A DNA stretch of 64,000 nucleotides, taken from Gammaproteobacteria bacterium (lineage in GTDB: Bacteria > Pseudomonadota > Gammaproteobacteria > Ga0077536). A program made the position numbers and the translations under genes. The notes under the pieces were generated by a model. That model saw nothing but the letters and a program-made list of their open reading frames with translations. It searched no databases and was not told the origin of the DNA. The DNA lies in the NCBI GenBank assembly GCA_024235015.1, contig JACKNG010000003.1, forward strand, positions 248,001 through 312,000, given 5' to 3'. Positions 44,434 through 55,183 of this stretch are shown one piece after another. The number at the start of each line of letters is the position of its first letter. Positions within the stretch are counted from its first letter, which is position 1.

Positions 44434-45195
44434 ATGGCTCTGCTCGACCAACGCGTGGTGCTGGTCACCGGCGGCAGCACCGGCATCGGCCGCGCCACCG
44501 CGCGCATCCTGGCCAGCGAGGGCGCGACGGTGATCATCGCCGACGTGCAGGACGACGAGGGCGCGAACACGGTCGCGGCGATCACGCAGTCCGGCGGCCA
44601 CGCCGAGTACCTGCACGTCGACGTCGGTGACTTCGCCGCGGTCGAGGCCGCGGTGGCGACCCTCGTCGAGCGTCACGGTGCCCTGCACGGCGCCTTCAAC
44701 AACGCCGGTATCGAGGGCCCCACCGCCAAGATCCTCGACCTCGCCCCGGCCGAGTGGGAACGCGTCATCCGCGTGAATCTCACCGGCGTCTACCACTGCA
44801 TGAAAGCCGAGATCGCGCAGATGGTGAAACAGGACGGCGGCGGCAGCATCGTCAGCACGGCCTCCGCGGCCGGCCTCATCGGCATCCCCGGCGCGGCCGG
44901 CTACAACTCGGCCAAGCACGGCGTGGTCGGCCTGACCAAGACCGTCGCGCTCGAGTACGCGGCGCGCAACATCCGCGTCAACGCGGTGTGCCCGGGCTTC
45001 ATCGAGACGCCCATGCTCGGCCGCGTGACCGAGGCCAGCGCCAAGATCCGCGAACAGATGATCGGCGCGACGCCGATGAAACGGGTCGCCCAGCCGGAGG
45101 AAATCGGCGACGCCGTGGCCTGGCTGCTGTCGGCCAGGTCGAGCTACGTCACCGGTGTCGCCCTGCCGGTCGACGGCGGCTGGGTCGCCCAGTAA
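44434..45195 (+). CDS. short-chain dehydrogenase/reductase
   Basis: The 253-residue SDR has TGGSTGIGRA, NNAGIEG, the Ser-Tyr-Lys set (STASAAGLIGIPGAAGYNSAKHG), NAVCPGFIETPM and the terminal VDGGWVAQ. The sequence is that of a classical glucose/3-oxoacyl-type dehydrogenase. GGGGAGG precedes ATG 44434. It is divergent from ppc with a 140-base gap. The substrate is unknown. Confidence 0.85.
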   Translation: MALLDQRVVLVTGGSTGIGRATARILASEGATVIIADVQDDEGANTVAAITQSGGHAEYLHVDVGDFAAVEAAVATLVERHGALHGAFNNAGIEGPTAKILDLAPAEWERVIRVNLTGVYHCMKAEIAQMVKQDGGGSIVSTASAAGLIGIPGAAGYNSAKHGVVGLTKTVALEYAARNIRVNAVCPGFIETPMLGRVTEASAKIREQMIGATPMKRVAQPEEIGDAVAWLLSARSSYVTGVALPVDGGWVAQ

Positions 45196-45205
45196 CGCGG
45201 ACTTC

Positions 45206-46114
45206 TCACCGGCGTTCGTCGCGCCCTCGCCGCGCGGCGCGCGCCTCCCAGCCCATCACGCCGATCCCGCTCGCCGCGATGAGGACCATGCCGGCCGCGC
45301 TGAGGCCATCCGGCACCTGGCCGAAGAACCACCAGCCGGTCAGGCCCGACCACCACAGCTGCAGGTAGCTGAGCGGGGCGAGGAAGGACGCACCGGCCCA
45401 GAAGAAGGCGCGCAGCAGCAGCCACTGGCCGAGCGCGCCGAGCACACCGAGGGCCAGCAGCGTGGCCACCTGGCCGCTGCCGAGTGCATCCGGCCAGCCG
45501 CCCCAGGCATCCTGCCAGGGCAGCAGCACGGCCGACAGCAGCGCCGCGCTGAGCGCCGAGATGAACAGCGTCGTCATTGCCTCGTCGGCCACGGCGAGAC
45601 GCCGGGTGAGCAACTGGAAGGCGACGTTGCAGGCGATCGCGAGCACGCCGAAGGCGATGCCGAGCGGCGCCAGCGTGCCGCCCGGGCGCACCACCACCAG
45701 CATGCCGAGGAAACCGGCCACGGCGCCGACCCAACGCACGCGGCCGACGCTCTCGCCGAGCAGCGGCCCGGCCAGCAGCATCACCACCAGCGGGCCGACG
45801 AAGATAATGGCCGTGGCCTCGGCCTGCGGCAGGTAACGCAGCGAGGACACGAAGGTGAGACTGAAGGCGCCGAGCACGAGCCCGCGCGCGACCTGCTCGA
45901 ACGGCCGCCGCGTACGCCACAACCGCCCGCGCAGGCGCGGTCCCAGCACGGCCAGCATCAACACCACCTGGGTGCCGTGGCGCACCGCGGCGATCAGCGG
46001 GATGCCCATGTCGGCCGCCAGCCACTTGCTGCTGGCATCGAGCACGGCGAGGAAAACCTGCGCACCGAGCAGGAAGGCGAGCGCGCGCAACGGGCTGAAC
46101 GAGGGGGTGGACAC
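45206..46114 (-). CDS. EamA/DMT-superfamily transporter
   Basis: The 302-residue protein has ten hydrophobic segments in two repeated halves; LPQAEATAIIFVGPLVVMLLA and SYLQLWWSGLTGWWFFGQVPD are EamA signature ends of each half. Such proteins export amino acids or other metabolites. It converges with the SDR gene and ends 10 bases from it. Confidence 0.85.
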   Translation of the reverse strand: MSTPSFSPLRALAFLLGAQVFLAVLDASSKWLAADMGIPLIAAVRHGTQVVLMLAVLGPRLRGRLWRTRRPFEQVARGLVLGAFSLTFVSSLRYLPQAEATAIIFVGPLVVMLLAGPLLGESVGRVRWVGAVAGFLGMLVVVRPGGTLAPLGIAFGVLAIACNVAFQLLTRRLAVADEAMTTLFISALSAALLSAVLLPWQDAWGGWPDALGSGQVATLLALGVLGALGQWLLLRAFFWAGASFLAPLSYLQLWWSGLTGWWFFGQVPDGLSAAGMVLIAASGIGVMGWEARAARRGRDERR

Positions 46115-46202
46115 GGGCGGATTCTACGCGAGCCCCGTCGCCGCCGCCGCCCCGCGCCGCGGCGACCTCACGTGCGGCGCTACGCCGCGACCGCCGCCGG
46201 CA

Positions 46203-47609
<1,407 letters not shown>

Positions 47610-47758
47610 GACGGGCCCCAGCATACACCGCGGGCGTCCGCCCCGAATCCGCTGCGCCGCTCGCGGTCTGCGGCGGGCATGGATTCTGGCTACACTGCGC
47701 TGCCCGCGTCGCGCGGCCCCGGCCGCGGCACGCCCGATCCCACGAGCCGGAGCAGACG

Positions 47759-48700
<942 letters not shown>

Positions 48701-48721
48701 GGGCGACCGCGGTCGCGACGT

Positions 48722-49027
48722 TCAGCCGTCCATCCAGCGCGCGACGAAGGGCACCGTGACCAGTGCGAACAGCGCGGCCAGCGCGACGTCGGGGTCGTAG
48801 CCCAGCTCGAGGGCGACAGCCACCGGCACGTTGGCCCCGCCCACCAGCAGCACCACCGCGACCACCAGGGCGAGGTGGCGATGCGCGACCAGCCCGGTGA
48901 GGACGAAGGCGACCAGGGTGATGGCGAGGATGTCCGGGTCGAACCCGAGGCGGGCGATGAAGCCTTCGTCGGCATTCACGCCGACGGCGAGCGACACGGC
49001 GAAGAACACGAGTCCGAAACTGAGCAC
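48722..49027 (-). CDS. small membrane protein of unknown function
   Basis: The 101-residue product is almost entirely hydrophobic with three membrane helices: MLSFGLVFFAVSLAVGV, an internal ILAITLVAFVLTGLVA-VVVAVVLLVGG pair and ALAALFALVTVPFVA. I know no family. GGGAGG lies a little upstream of the start. Its stop is 21 bases from that of the convergent yedI-like gene. Confidence 0.6.
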   Translation of the reverse strand: MLSFGLVFFAVSLAVGVNADEGFIARLGFDPDILAITLVAFVLTGLVAHRHLALVVAVVLLVGGANVPVAVALELGYDPDVALAALFALVTVPFVARWMDG

Positions 49028-49156
49028 GGGTAACTGCCTCCCTGGCCGGCGGTTGACGCTATCGCATCGACCGGCAGGCGCCGGACTTGAGGCGGTAACC
49101 GCGTGCGGGAACGCGCGGTGGCACAGGTCGCTGGCGATCCAGGCGCCGGTCCGATC

Positions 49157-49260
49157 AAGGGGACAGTTTACTTTTCGCCGTCGCCGCCCCTGGGAACGGT
49201 TTACTTTGCAGCGTCACGGCGGCACACCCGCGCGCCAGGCACAAGTAAGCTGTCCCCCTT
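49157..49260. repeat. compound inverted/direct repeat, GGGGACAG-type, copy D
   Basis: Three related arms are present: AAGGGGACAGTTTACTTTT (49157-49175), a degenerate direct copy GGGAACGGTTTACTTTG (49192-49208), and an inverted arm at 49242-49260 whose complement is AAGGGGGACAGCTTACTTG. It lies between the small membrane-protein gene and the prenyltransferase gene and looks like a rearranged or doubled version of copies A and C. Confidence 0.78.
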
Positions 49261-49290
49261 GTCGGCGCCGACACGGCTCTCGCCGGCCGC

Positions 49291-50250
49291 TCAGCCCAGC
49301 AGCAGCGCGGCCGCAAGCGCCAGGCCGTGAACATGCGCGGCCAGGATGGCCGCGACGATGGTCCGATCGAGCACGGCCGGCTGCGCGGCGTGACGCCACA
49401 GGCCGCGCGCCGCGAGCAGCGCCGGCGGCAAGCCGAGCCCCGCCAGCACGACCGTCCACGGCAGCGCGCCGCGGGTGACGGCGAAGGCAAGCCAGGCATA
49501 GGCCGGCAGCACCAGCACGGCGTAGAGGCCGCGCCCGCGCCGCGCGCCGAGGCGTACCGCCAGCGTGCGCTTGCCCGCGGCAGCATCGGCGGCGCAGTCC
49601 GGGAAGGCATTGACGCCGAGCACGCCGGCCACGTGCAGCGCGTAGGCGAGGCCCACCCACCAGGGCGTCGCGGCGAAACCGCCGCGCTGGACGTAGTCCG
49701 TACCCACCACCACCAGCAGCCAGGCCAGCGCGACGACGGCCTCGCCGACGCCGCGATTCATCAGGGCCAGCGGCGGTGCCGAGTAGCCCCACGCCAGCGC
49801 CAGGCCGAGCAGGCCAATGGCGAGCAGGCCGCCACCACTCACCGCCACCAGCCACGCCCCGGCGACGACCACGCTGGCCAGCAGCAGGTAAGCGAGCCGC
49901 GCCACGCTCGCCGCCGTCAGCACGCCGTTCTGGATGAAGCGGCTGCCGCCGGTGAAGGGGAAACGCCGCGCGTGGTTCGCCGCGTCGCTGCCGTTCAACG
50001 CGTCGTGGTAGTCGTTGAGCAAGTTGCCGGCGGCGTGGGCGACGAGGGCGAACAGGGCGGCGACGCAGGCTCGCGCCGGCGCGATCGCGATACCGTCCGC
50101 AGCAGCACTCGCCAGCCCCAGCAACACCGCCACCGCGGTGATCGACAGGAAAGCCGGGCGCGTCGCCGCGAGCAGGCGCGGCAGCACATGCGGGTAGCGT
50201 GACGGCGTCGGTTCGCGCGCCGCGCGCGCGGCCGCGGGGCCGCCGCTCAT
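49291..50250 (-). CDS. UbiA-family prenyltransferase, MenA-like
   Basis: The 319-residue membrane protein has about eight or nine helices and both Asp-rich motifs: NDYHDALNGSD (first) and DCAADAAAGKRT (second). FTGGSRFIQNGVLT between them is typical of MenA-like enzymes, which attach a prenyl chain to dihydroxynaphthoate. No other menaquinone gene is in the window, so another aromatic acceptor is possible. The GST gene ends 7 bases upstream, suggesting cotranscription. Confidence 0.78.
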   Translation of the reverse strand: MSGGPAAARAAREPTPSRYPHVLPRLLAATRPAFLSITAVAVLLGLASAAADGIAIAPARACVAALFALVAHAAGNLLNDYHDALNGSDAANHARRFPFTGGSRFIQNGVLTAASVARLAYLLLASVVVAGAWLVAVSGGGLLAIGLLGLALAWGYSAPPLALMNRGVGEAVVALAWLLVVVGTDYVQRGGFAATPWWVGLAYALHVAGVLGVNAFPDCAADAAAGKRTLAVRLGARRGRGLYAVLVLPAYAWLAFAVTRGALPWTVVLAGLGLPPALLAARGLWRHAAQPAVLDRTIVAAILAAHVHGLALAAALLLG

Positions 50251-50257
50251 GGCGGTT

Positions 50258-50863
50258 TCACAGCGCCGCGGCGCGGACGTAGGCCGGGCGTGCCTGGAGC
50301 CGTTCGAGGTAGGCGACGAGACGTGGGAAGCGCCCGTCCAGCACGCCGAACACCTGGGCCGCGAACAGGGTGAAGGCCATCATGATGTCGGCCGCGGAAA
50401 AGCCGCTGTCGAGCAGGAACTCGCGCTCGCCGAGATCCGCTTCCAGTACCTCGAAAGCGATCGCCGCGCGCGCCTTGGCGTCGGCGACGAGGTCGGGATG
50501 CTGCTCCGCGTCGTCGCGGTAGCGGGTCAGCCAGACGAGACCACTCAAGGGTGCGAACGCCGTGCTCTCGGAGAAGTGCAGCCATTGCAGGTACTTCGCC
50601 CGTTCCGCGGCGCCCACCGCCGGCGCCAGCCGGCCATTGCCATGACGTTCCAGCAGGTACTCGACGATGGCCCCCGATTCGAACATCTCGACCTCGCCGT
50701 CGGCGATCGCCGGGACCTTGCCGAAGGGCGTCTGCTGCGCGAACAGGCGTCCGGCCACCGGCTTGAACACGACCGTCTCGACGGCATACTCGAGGCCGAG
50801 TTCCTCGAGTAGCCAGATGATGCGCATCGAGCGCGTGCGCGGCGCGTGGTAGACCTTGATCAT
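50258..50863 (-). CDS. glutathione S-transferase family protein
   Basis: The 201-residue protein has the thioredoxin-like N-domain (MIKVYHAPRTRSMRIIWLLEELG, with PFGKVPAIAD and MFESGAIVEYLLE) and an all-helical C-domain with SAADIMMAF. The usual first-domain Ser/Tyr/Cys is probably Ser12 in TRSMR. It may conjugate or isomerise electrophiles. It sits 59 bases after the molybdopterin oxidoreductase stop on the same strand. Confidence 0.85.
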   Translation of the reverse strand: MIKVYHAPRTRSMRIIWLLEELGLEYAVETVVFKPVAGRLFAQQTPFGKVPAIADGEVEMFESGAIVEYLLERHGNGRLAPAVGAAERAKYLQWLHFSESTAFAPLSGLVWLTRYRDDAEQHPDLVADAKARAAIAFEVLEADLGEREFLLDSGFSAADIMMAFTLFAAQVFGVLDGRFPRLVAYLERLQARPAYVRAAAL

Positions 50864-50922
50864 CGCCGCACACCCTCCTCGCCATTCGCCACCACCATCC
50901 CCCCACGCGCATTGCCAGCGCC

Positions 50923-53052
50923 TCAGGACGCCTTCGCCACTTCGACCAGGTTGTCGGAGAAGGTCGGCGCATGCCCCATGTCGACGAACTCCGCGCTCGA
51001 CACCACGTTGACCGTGCCGCGGTTGAGCTGGCGCCAGTAGCCGAGGGTGGCGACGACGATGCCTGGGTTGACGTCGTCGGAGATCTCGGCGACCGCTTCG
51101 AAGGCGCCGCGCTCGTTGAACACCCGCACGGCCTCGCCGTCGCCGATGCCACGACGCGCCGCGTCGACGGCGTTGATGAGCAGGAACTGCTCGCCCTGGC
51201 CCTTCAGCTTGCCGGCCATGTTGGCGTAGCAGGAGTTGAGAAAGCCGTGACTCTTGGGCGAGACGATGTTGAGAGGAAAGCGCGCGGCGAGCGCCGGGTT
51301 GCTGGCCGGGCTCTCGCGCGGCGGCACGTAATCGGGCACGGCGTCGAGCGGCTCGCCGCCCTGCATGTCGGTGTACATCTGGCGGAACGGCGGCGCGACG
51401 AAATTGCCGCCGGCGGCGATGCTCGACTCGAATTCACACTTGCCGGACGGCGTGGGAAAGTTGCCTTCGCGATGCGGCGCGCGATCGTCCGCCGTGCCGA
51501 GCGCGAGGCGGACGAAACCCCGCTCGCGCAGGCTGGCGAGGTCGAAACCGGCGCAGGCCGGTGCCGACCAGTCGACGAACCGTTCCAGGCACTCGGCGTC
51601 CGACCATTGGAACTCGGGCTCGTCGTAGCCCATGCGCGCGGCCAGGCGGCGGAAGATCTCGCGGTTGGACAACACCTCGCCCGGCGGCTCGGCGCAGGCC
51701 GCGTTCCAGGTCAGGTAGTTGTGGCCCCAGGACAGGATGATGTCCTCCATCTCCGCACCCATGGCCGCGGGCAGGAGGATGTCGGCGTAGCGCGCGACGT
51801 CGGTGACGAAATGCTCGGCGACGACGAGAAAGAGATCCTCGCGTTCGAGTCCGCGCACGATCTTGTCGCCCTCGGGCGCCTGGGTGACCGGGTTCGAGTT
51901 CCAGCACATCAGCGACAGGATCGGCGGGTCGAGCGGGATCTCGCCGGTGAGCAGGCGGCCGAGTTGGAGGTTGTTGACCGCGCGCGTGCCGGGCGGGATC
52001 CAGTCCGGCCGGCAGATGGCGTCGAAGTCGTAGGGATGCTCCCACACCGGCATGGCGAGGATGCCGCCGCCGACGTGGCGCCAGGCGCCGGTCAGGGCCG
52101 GCAGGCAGCACACCGCGCGCACCGTCTGGCCGCCACCGTGATGGCGCTCCAGGGCGACGCCGATGCGGATGGCGGCGGGCTGGGTGCCGGCGTACTCGTG
52201 GGCGAGGCGGCGGATGTCGGCGGCCGGCACCCCGGTGATGCCCTCGGCCCACTCCGGCGTGCGCGCCTGCGCCCGCGCGGCCAGCGCGTCGTAGCCCTGC
52301 GTGTAGCGCTCGACGTAGTCGCGATCGACCAGGCCGTCCGCGATCAGGACGTGGATCAGGGCCATGGCCAGCGCGCCGTCGGTACCCGGCCGCGGCGCGA
52401 TGTGCCAGTCGGCCTCGCGCGCCGTGCGCGAACGGTAGGCATCGATGACGACGACCTTCGCTCCCGCCTTCTGCGCATCCTTGACGACGTGCCAGTGGTG
52501 CAGGTTGGTGCTGACGCTGTTGCAGGCCCAGATGACGATGAACTTCGCGTGGCGGAAGGACTCGGGGTCCACACCGCCACTCGGGCCGTAGGTCATCAGC
52601 CAGGCGGTCGCCGCGCCCTCGCCGCAGAAGGTGCGTTCCATCACCGTCGCGCCCATGCGGTTGAAGAAGGCGTCGCCGCCGTTCAGCCCGTGCACCAGGC
52701 CCTGGTGGCCGAGGTAGCTGTAAGGCGCGATGGCCTGCGGCCCGTGCGCGGCGATGATCGCCTGCCAGCGCGCGGCGATGGTGTCGAGCGCCTCGTCCCA
52801 CGAGATGCGCGCGAACTCGGCGCTGCCCTTGGGCCCGACCCGCTTGTGCGGGTAGAGCAGGCGCTCGGGATGGTAGTGCCGCTTCTCGTAGTCGCGCAGC
52901 TTGACGCACAGGCCGCCGCGGGTGAGCGGGTGGTCCGGGTTGCCGCGCACGCCGACCAGGCGGCCGTCCTCGACCTCGAACTGCATCGAGCAGGTGTCGG
53001 GACAATCGTGCGGGCAGCCGCCGTGGTGGATGGTGCGCGTGCTCGTCGTCAT
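50923..53052 (-). CDS. molybdopterin oxidoreductase (Mo-bisMGD, [4Fe-4S])
   Basis: The 709-residue protein has an N-terminal cluster motif CPHDCPDTC plus a later Cys (Cys13, 17, 21, 49), then the Mo-bisMGD domains (WACNSVSTNLHHWH, DAYRSRTAREADWHI, DRDYVERYTQGYDALA) and a C-terminal cofactor-binding domain (SPKSHGFLNSCYAN, RVFNERGAFEA). No Tat signal is visible, so it is probably cytoplasmic. It belongs to the formate dehydrogenase/DMSO reductase superfamily, in the CPHDCPDTC subgroup with poorly known substrates. No in-frame UGA is present. Confidence 0.86.
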   Translation of the reverse strand: MTTSTRTIHHGGCPHDCPDTCSMQFEVEDGRLVGVRGNPDHPLTRGGLCVKLRDYEKRHYHPERLLYPHKRVGPKGSAEFARISWDEALDTIAARWQAIIAAHGPQAIAPYSYLGHQGLVHGLNGGDAFFNRMGATVMERTFCGEGAATAWLMTYGPSGGVDPESFRHAKFIVIWACNSVSTNLHHWHVVKDAQKAGAKVVVIDAYRSRTAREADWHIAPRPGTDGALAMALIHVLIADGLVDRDYVERYTQGYDALAARAQARTPEWAEGITGVPAADIRRLAHEYAGTQPAAIRIGVALERHHGGGQTVRAVCCLPALTGAWRHVGGGILAMPVWEHPYDFDAICRPDWIPPGTRAVNNLQLGRLLTGEIPLDPPILSLMCWNSNPVTQAPEGDKIVRGLEREDLFLVVAEHFVTDVARYADILLPAAMGAEMEDIILSWGHNYLTWNAACAEPPGEVLSNREIFRRLAARMGYDEPEFQWSDAECLERFVDWSAPACAGFDLASLRERGFVRLALGTADDRAPHREGNFPTPSGKCEFESSIAAGGNFVAPPFRQMYTDMQGGEPLDAVPDYVPPRESPASNPALAARFPLNIVSPKSHGFLNSCYANMAGKLKGQGEQFLLINAVDAARRGIGDGEAVRVFNERGAFEAVAEISDDVNPGIVVATLGYWRQLNRGTVNVVSSAEFVDMGHAPTFSDNLVEVAKAS

Positions 53053-53269
53053 AGCCTGATCTCCCCGGTAGTGAGCGGCGCGCGCGCCTGCACTGTCGCG
53101 GTGCAGTTGCGGCGGCGGCGCGCGGCCACCTCATGCTAGCAGTCCGCATCGCCACGCGCACTGAACCACCCTACGGCGGCGCACGTAGCAGTAACAGTGG
53201 CAAACTTCGGCGAGAAGACGGCTTGGCCACGTCGCCGTTGGCCCCGGCATCGCTGCAGGATGTACGCAC

Positions 53270-54349
53270 GTGAACCAGACGGACTTGAGCTTACTCGACC
53301 AGATGCGCATCACGGACCTCGAGTTCGAACGGCGCAAGGCGTACATCGGTTTCGATGATGCCGACGTCGCCGCCCTGGTCGAAGTGCGCCGGATCGTGCT
53401 CGAAGTCTGCGACGATCTCGTCGAGCGCTTCTACGCCGCGCAGACCCGCGTGCCGGAGATCGCGCTGCTCATCGGCGATGCCGACACCCTGCGCCGCCTG
53501 GCCGCGGCCATGGGGCAATACGTGGTCGAACTGTTCAGCGGCCTCTACGATCTCGAGTACGTCAGCGACCGCCTGCGCATCGGTCTCGTGCACAAGCGTA
53601 TCGGCGTCGATCCCACGCTCTACCTGTCGGCCATGCACCAGCTGCGCCGCCTGCTCGGCGAGACCATCGACGACGGCGTGGACGACCCTGCCCTGCGCCA
53701 CGCCGCGCAGGTGGCGCTGGACAAGCTCTTCACGCTCGATACCACCCTGGTATTCGAGACCTACGTGCGCATGCTGGTGGCCGAGGTCGAGGAGTCGCGC
53801 AACCGCGCCGAGCGCTACGCGCAGGAACTCGAGGAGAAGGTGCGCGAACGCACGCGGCAGCTCGAGGAACTGGCGCACACCGACGCCCTCACCGGCTTGC
53901 TCAACATGCGCCACATCGATCACGCCCTGACCCGCGCGCTGCGCGGGGCCCAGCGCCGCGCCGAACCCGTGACCGTGATCTTCATCGACATCGACGATTT
54001 CAAGCAGATCAACGACCACGAGGGCCATCCGTTTGGTGACGAGGTGCTGCGCAGCGTCGCCACGATCCTGCAACGGGTGCTGCGCGCCGACGACAACGCG
54101 TTCCGCTACGGCGGCGACGAGTTCTGCCTGATCCTGCCGAACTGCGACGAACAGCAGGCCATGGCCCAGATCGTCACGCGCATCGAAGCCGAGCTCGAAA
54201 CCGTGAACGACGCTGTCAGCCTCAGCTTCGGCGTGGCCCAGACCGGCCCCGCGCGTTACGTCAGCGGTGACGCCCTGCTGGCCGAAGCCGACCGCCTCAT
54301 GTACGCCGCCAAGCGCGCGCACAAGCGGGACGGCGACGCGACGCCCTGA
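53270..54349 (+). CDS. globin-coupled sensor diguanylate cyclase
   Basis: A GTG start at 53270 gives 359 residues. The N-terminal 170 residues form a sensor globin with the predicted proximal heme ligand His108 in GLVHKRIGVDP. A coiled linker (EESRNRAERYAQELEEKVRERTRQLEE) leads to a GGDEF domain with intact GGDEF (281-285) and an I-site RADD (272-275). It should make c-di-GMP in response to O2 or another heme ligand, with product inhibition. The open reading has AGGA nine bases before the GTG. The oxygen-sensing role follows from the family. Confidence 0.9.
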   Translation: MNQTDLSLLDQMRITDLEFERRKAYIGFDDADVAALVEVRRIVLEVCDDLVERFYAAQTRVPEIALLIGDADTLRRLAAAMGQYVVELFSGLYDLEYVSDRLRIGLVHKRIGVDPTLYLSAMHQLRRLLGETIDDGVDDPALRHAAQVALDKLFTLDTTLVFETYVRMLVAEVEESRNRAERYAQELEEKVRERTRQLEELAHTDALTGLLNMRHIDHALTRALRGAQRRAEPVTVIFIDIDDFKQINDHEGHPFGDEVLRSVATILQRVLRADDNAFRYGGDEFCLILPNCDEQQAMAQIVTRIEAELETVNDAVSLSFGVAQTGPARYVSGDALLAEADRLMYAAKRAHKRDGDATP

Positions 54350-54549
54350 CCACCGCGCAGGGTCGCGCCCGGGATTCGACCTGCAGTCGCGGGCCGACGG
54401 CCACGGCGCACCGCGAACCCGCCGAGCGCGCGCCACAGCGCGGGCGGCAAGGGTGCGACGGCGGCCTCCTGCGCCAGGGATGCGGCCAGCACCCCCGCGC
54501 CGCGCGGGCGCGCGGCTGCATCGCGGAGAACGACTCGGGGGATGGACCC

Positions 54550-54577
54550 GTGTCGACGGCGGGACCGCCGTCGACAC
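54550..54577. terminator. strong palindrome between convergent genes
   Basis: A perfect 13-bp stem with a two-base loop (GTGTCGACGGCGG / CCGCCGTCGACAC) lies in the 300-base gap between the diguanylate cyclase and the GlcG-like gene. There is no T-tract. It may end transcription from either side. Confidence 0.5.
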
Positions 54578-54649
54578 CTGAGGCGACCTCTGCGCGCCGG
54601 CCCTGGCGGGCGGGTACGTGAGCGCCGCGGGACGCCCGCGTGCGGATGC

Positions 54650-55075
54650 TCAGAGCTTGCGGAAGGCCTCTGCCGCGATCTGACCGATCTCCTCGTCCTG
54701 CTGGTAGGTACCACCGCTCTGGCCCAGCGCGCCGAGCATGCTGCCGTCGTCGGCGCGCAGCACGATGCCGCCCCACACCGGCGTGTAGTGCGGATCGCAG
54801 AACCAGGTGATCTCGCGCCGCTCGTCGCCGAGCGACATGTCGAACAGGCGGGTCTTGAGCACGCGCGTGTCCATCTGCCACTTGACCGCGGTGTAGGCCT
54901 TGTTGTGACTCATGCGCGCGTTCAGCGCCGAGGCGCCGTCCATGCGCGCGAGGTGAATGAGGTCGCCGCCGGCATCGACGACGGCCGCGGCGAACTTGAT
55001 GCCGCGGCTGCCTGCCTCATTCAACATGGTGTCGACGATGAGGCGTGCCGCGTCGAGATCGAGCTTGTTCGCCAT
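54650..55075 (-). CDS. GlcG/HbpS-like heme-binding-fold protein
   Basis: The 141-residue protein has the family pattern AAVVDAGGDLIHLARMDGAS, NKAYTAV near 80, and GGIVLRADDGSMLGALGQSGG near the C-terminus. Members bind heme or cobalamin or act with glycolate and diol enzymes; no signal peptide is present here. It is a single-gene unit facing the globin-coupled cyclase gene. Confidence 0.85.
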   Translation of the reverse strand: MANKLDLDAARLIVDTMLNEAGSRGIKFAAAVVDAGGDLIHLARMDGASALNARMSHNKAYTAVKWQMDTRVLKTRLFDMSLGDERREITWFCDPHYTPVWGGIVLRADDGSMLGALGQSGGTYQQDEEIGQIAAEAFRKL

Positions 55076-55183
55076 GTCAGGTTCTCCTCGGTGTGTTCAT
55101 AGAGACGCCGATTATGCGCCAGCGGCACGCGTCCGGGCAGCGCATGCTTCGCCCCGGGTGCCGCATCCGCGTCCCCGTCGACC

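Noticed and set aside
50923..53052. A second selenoprotein (formate dehydrogenase-type Sec)
   Set aside because: The gene has no in-frame UGA, and the region where Sec or Cys would bind molybdenum shows no clear counterpart.
50971..53139. A 722-residue plus-strand open frame
   Set aside because: It mirrors the molybdopterin oxidoreductase on the opposite strand and has the same shadow composition.
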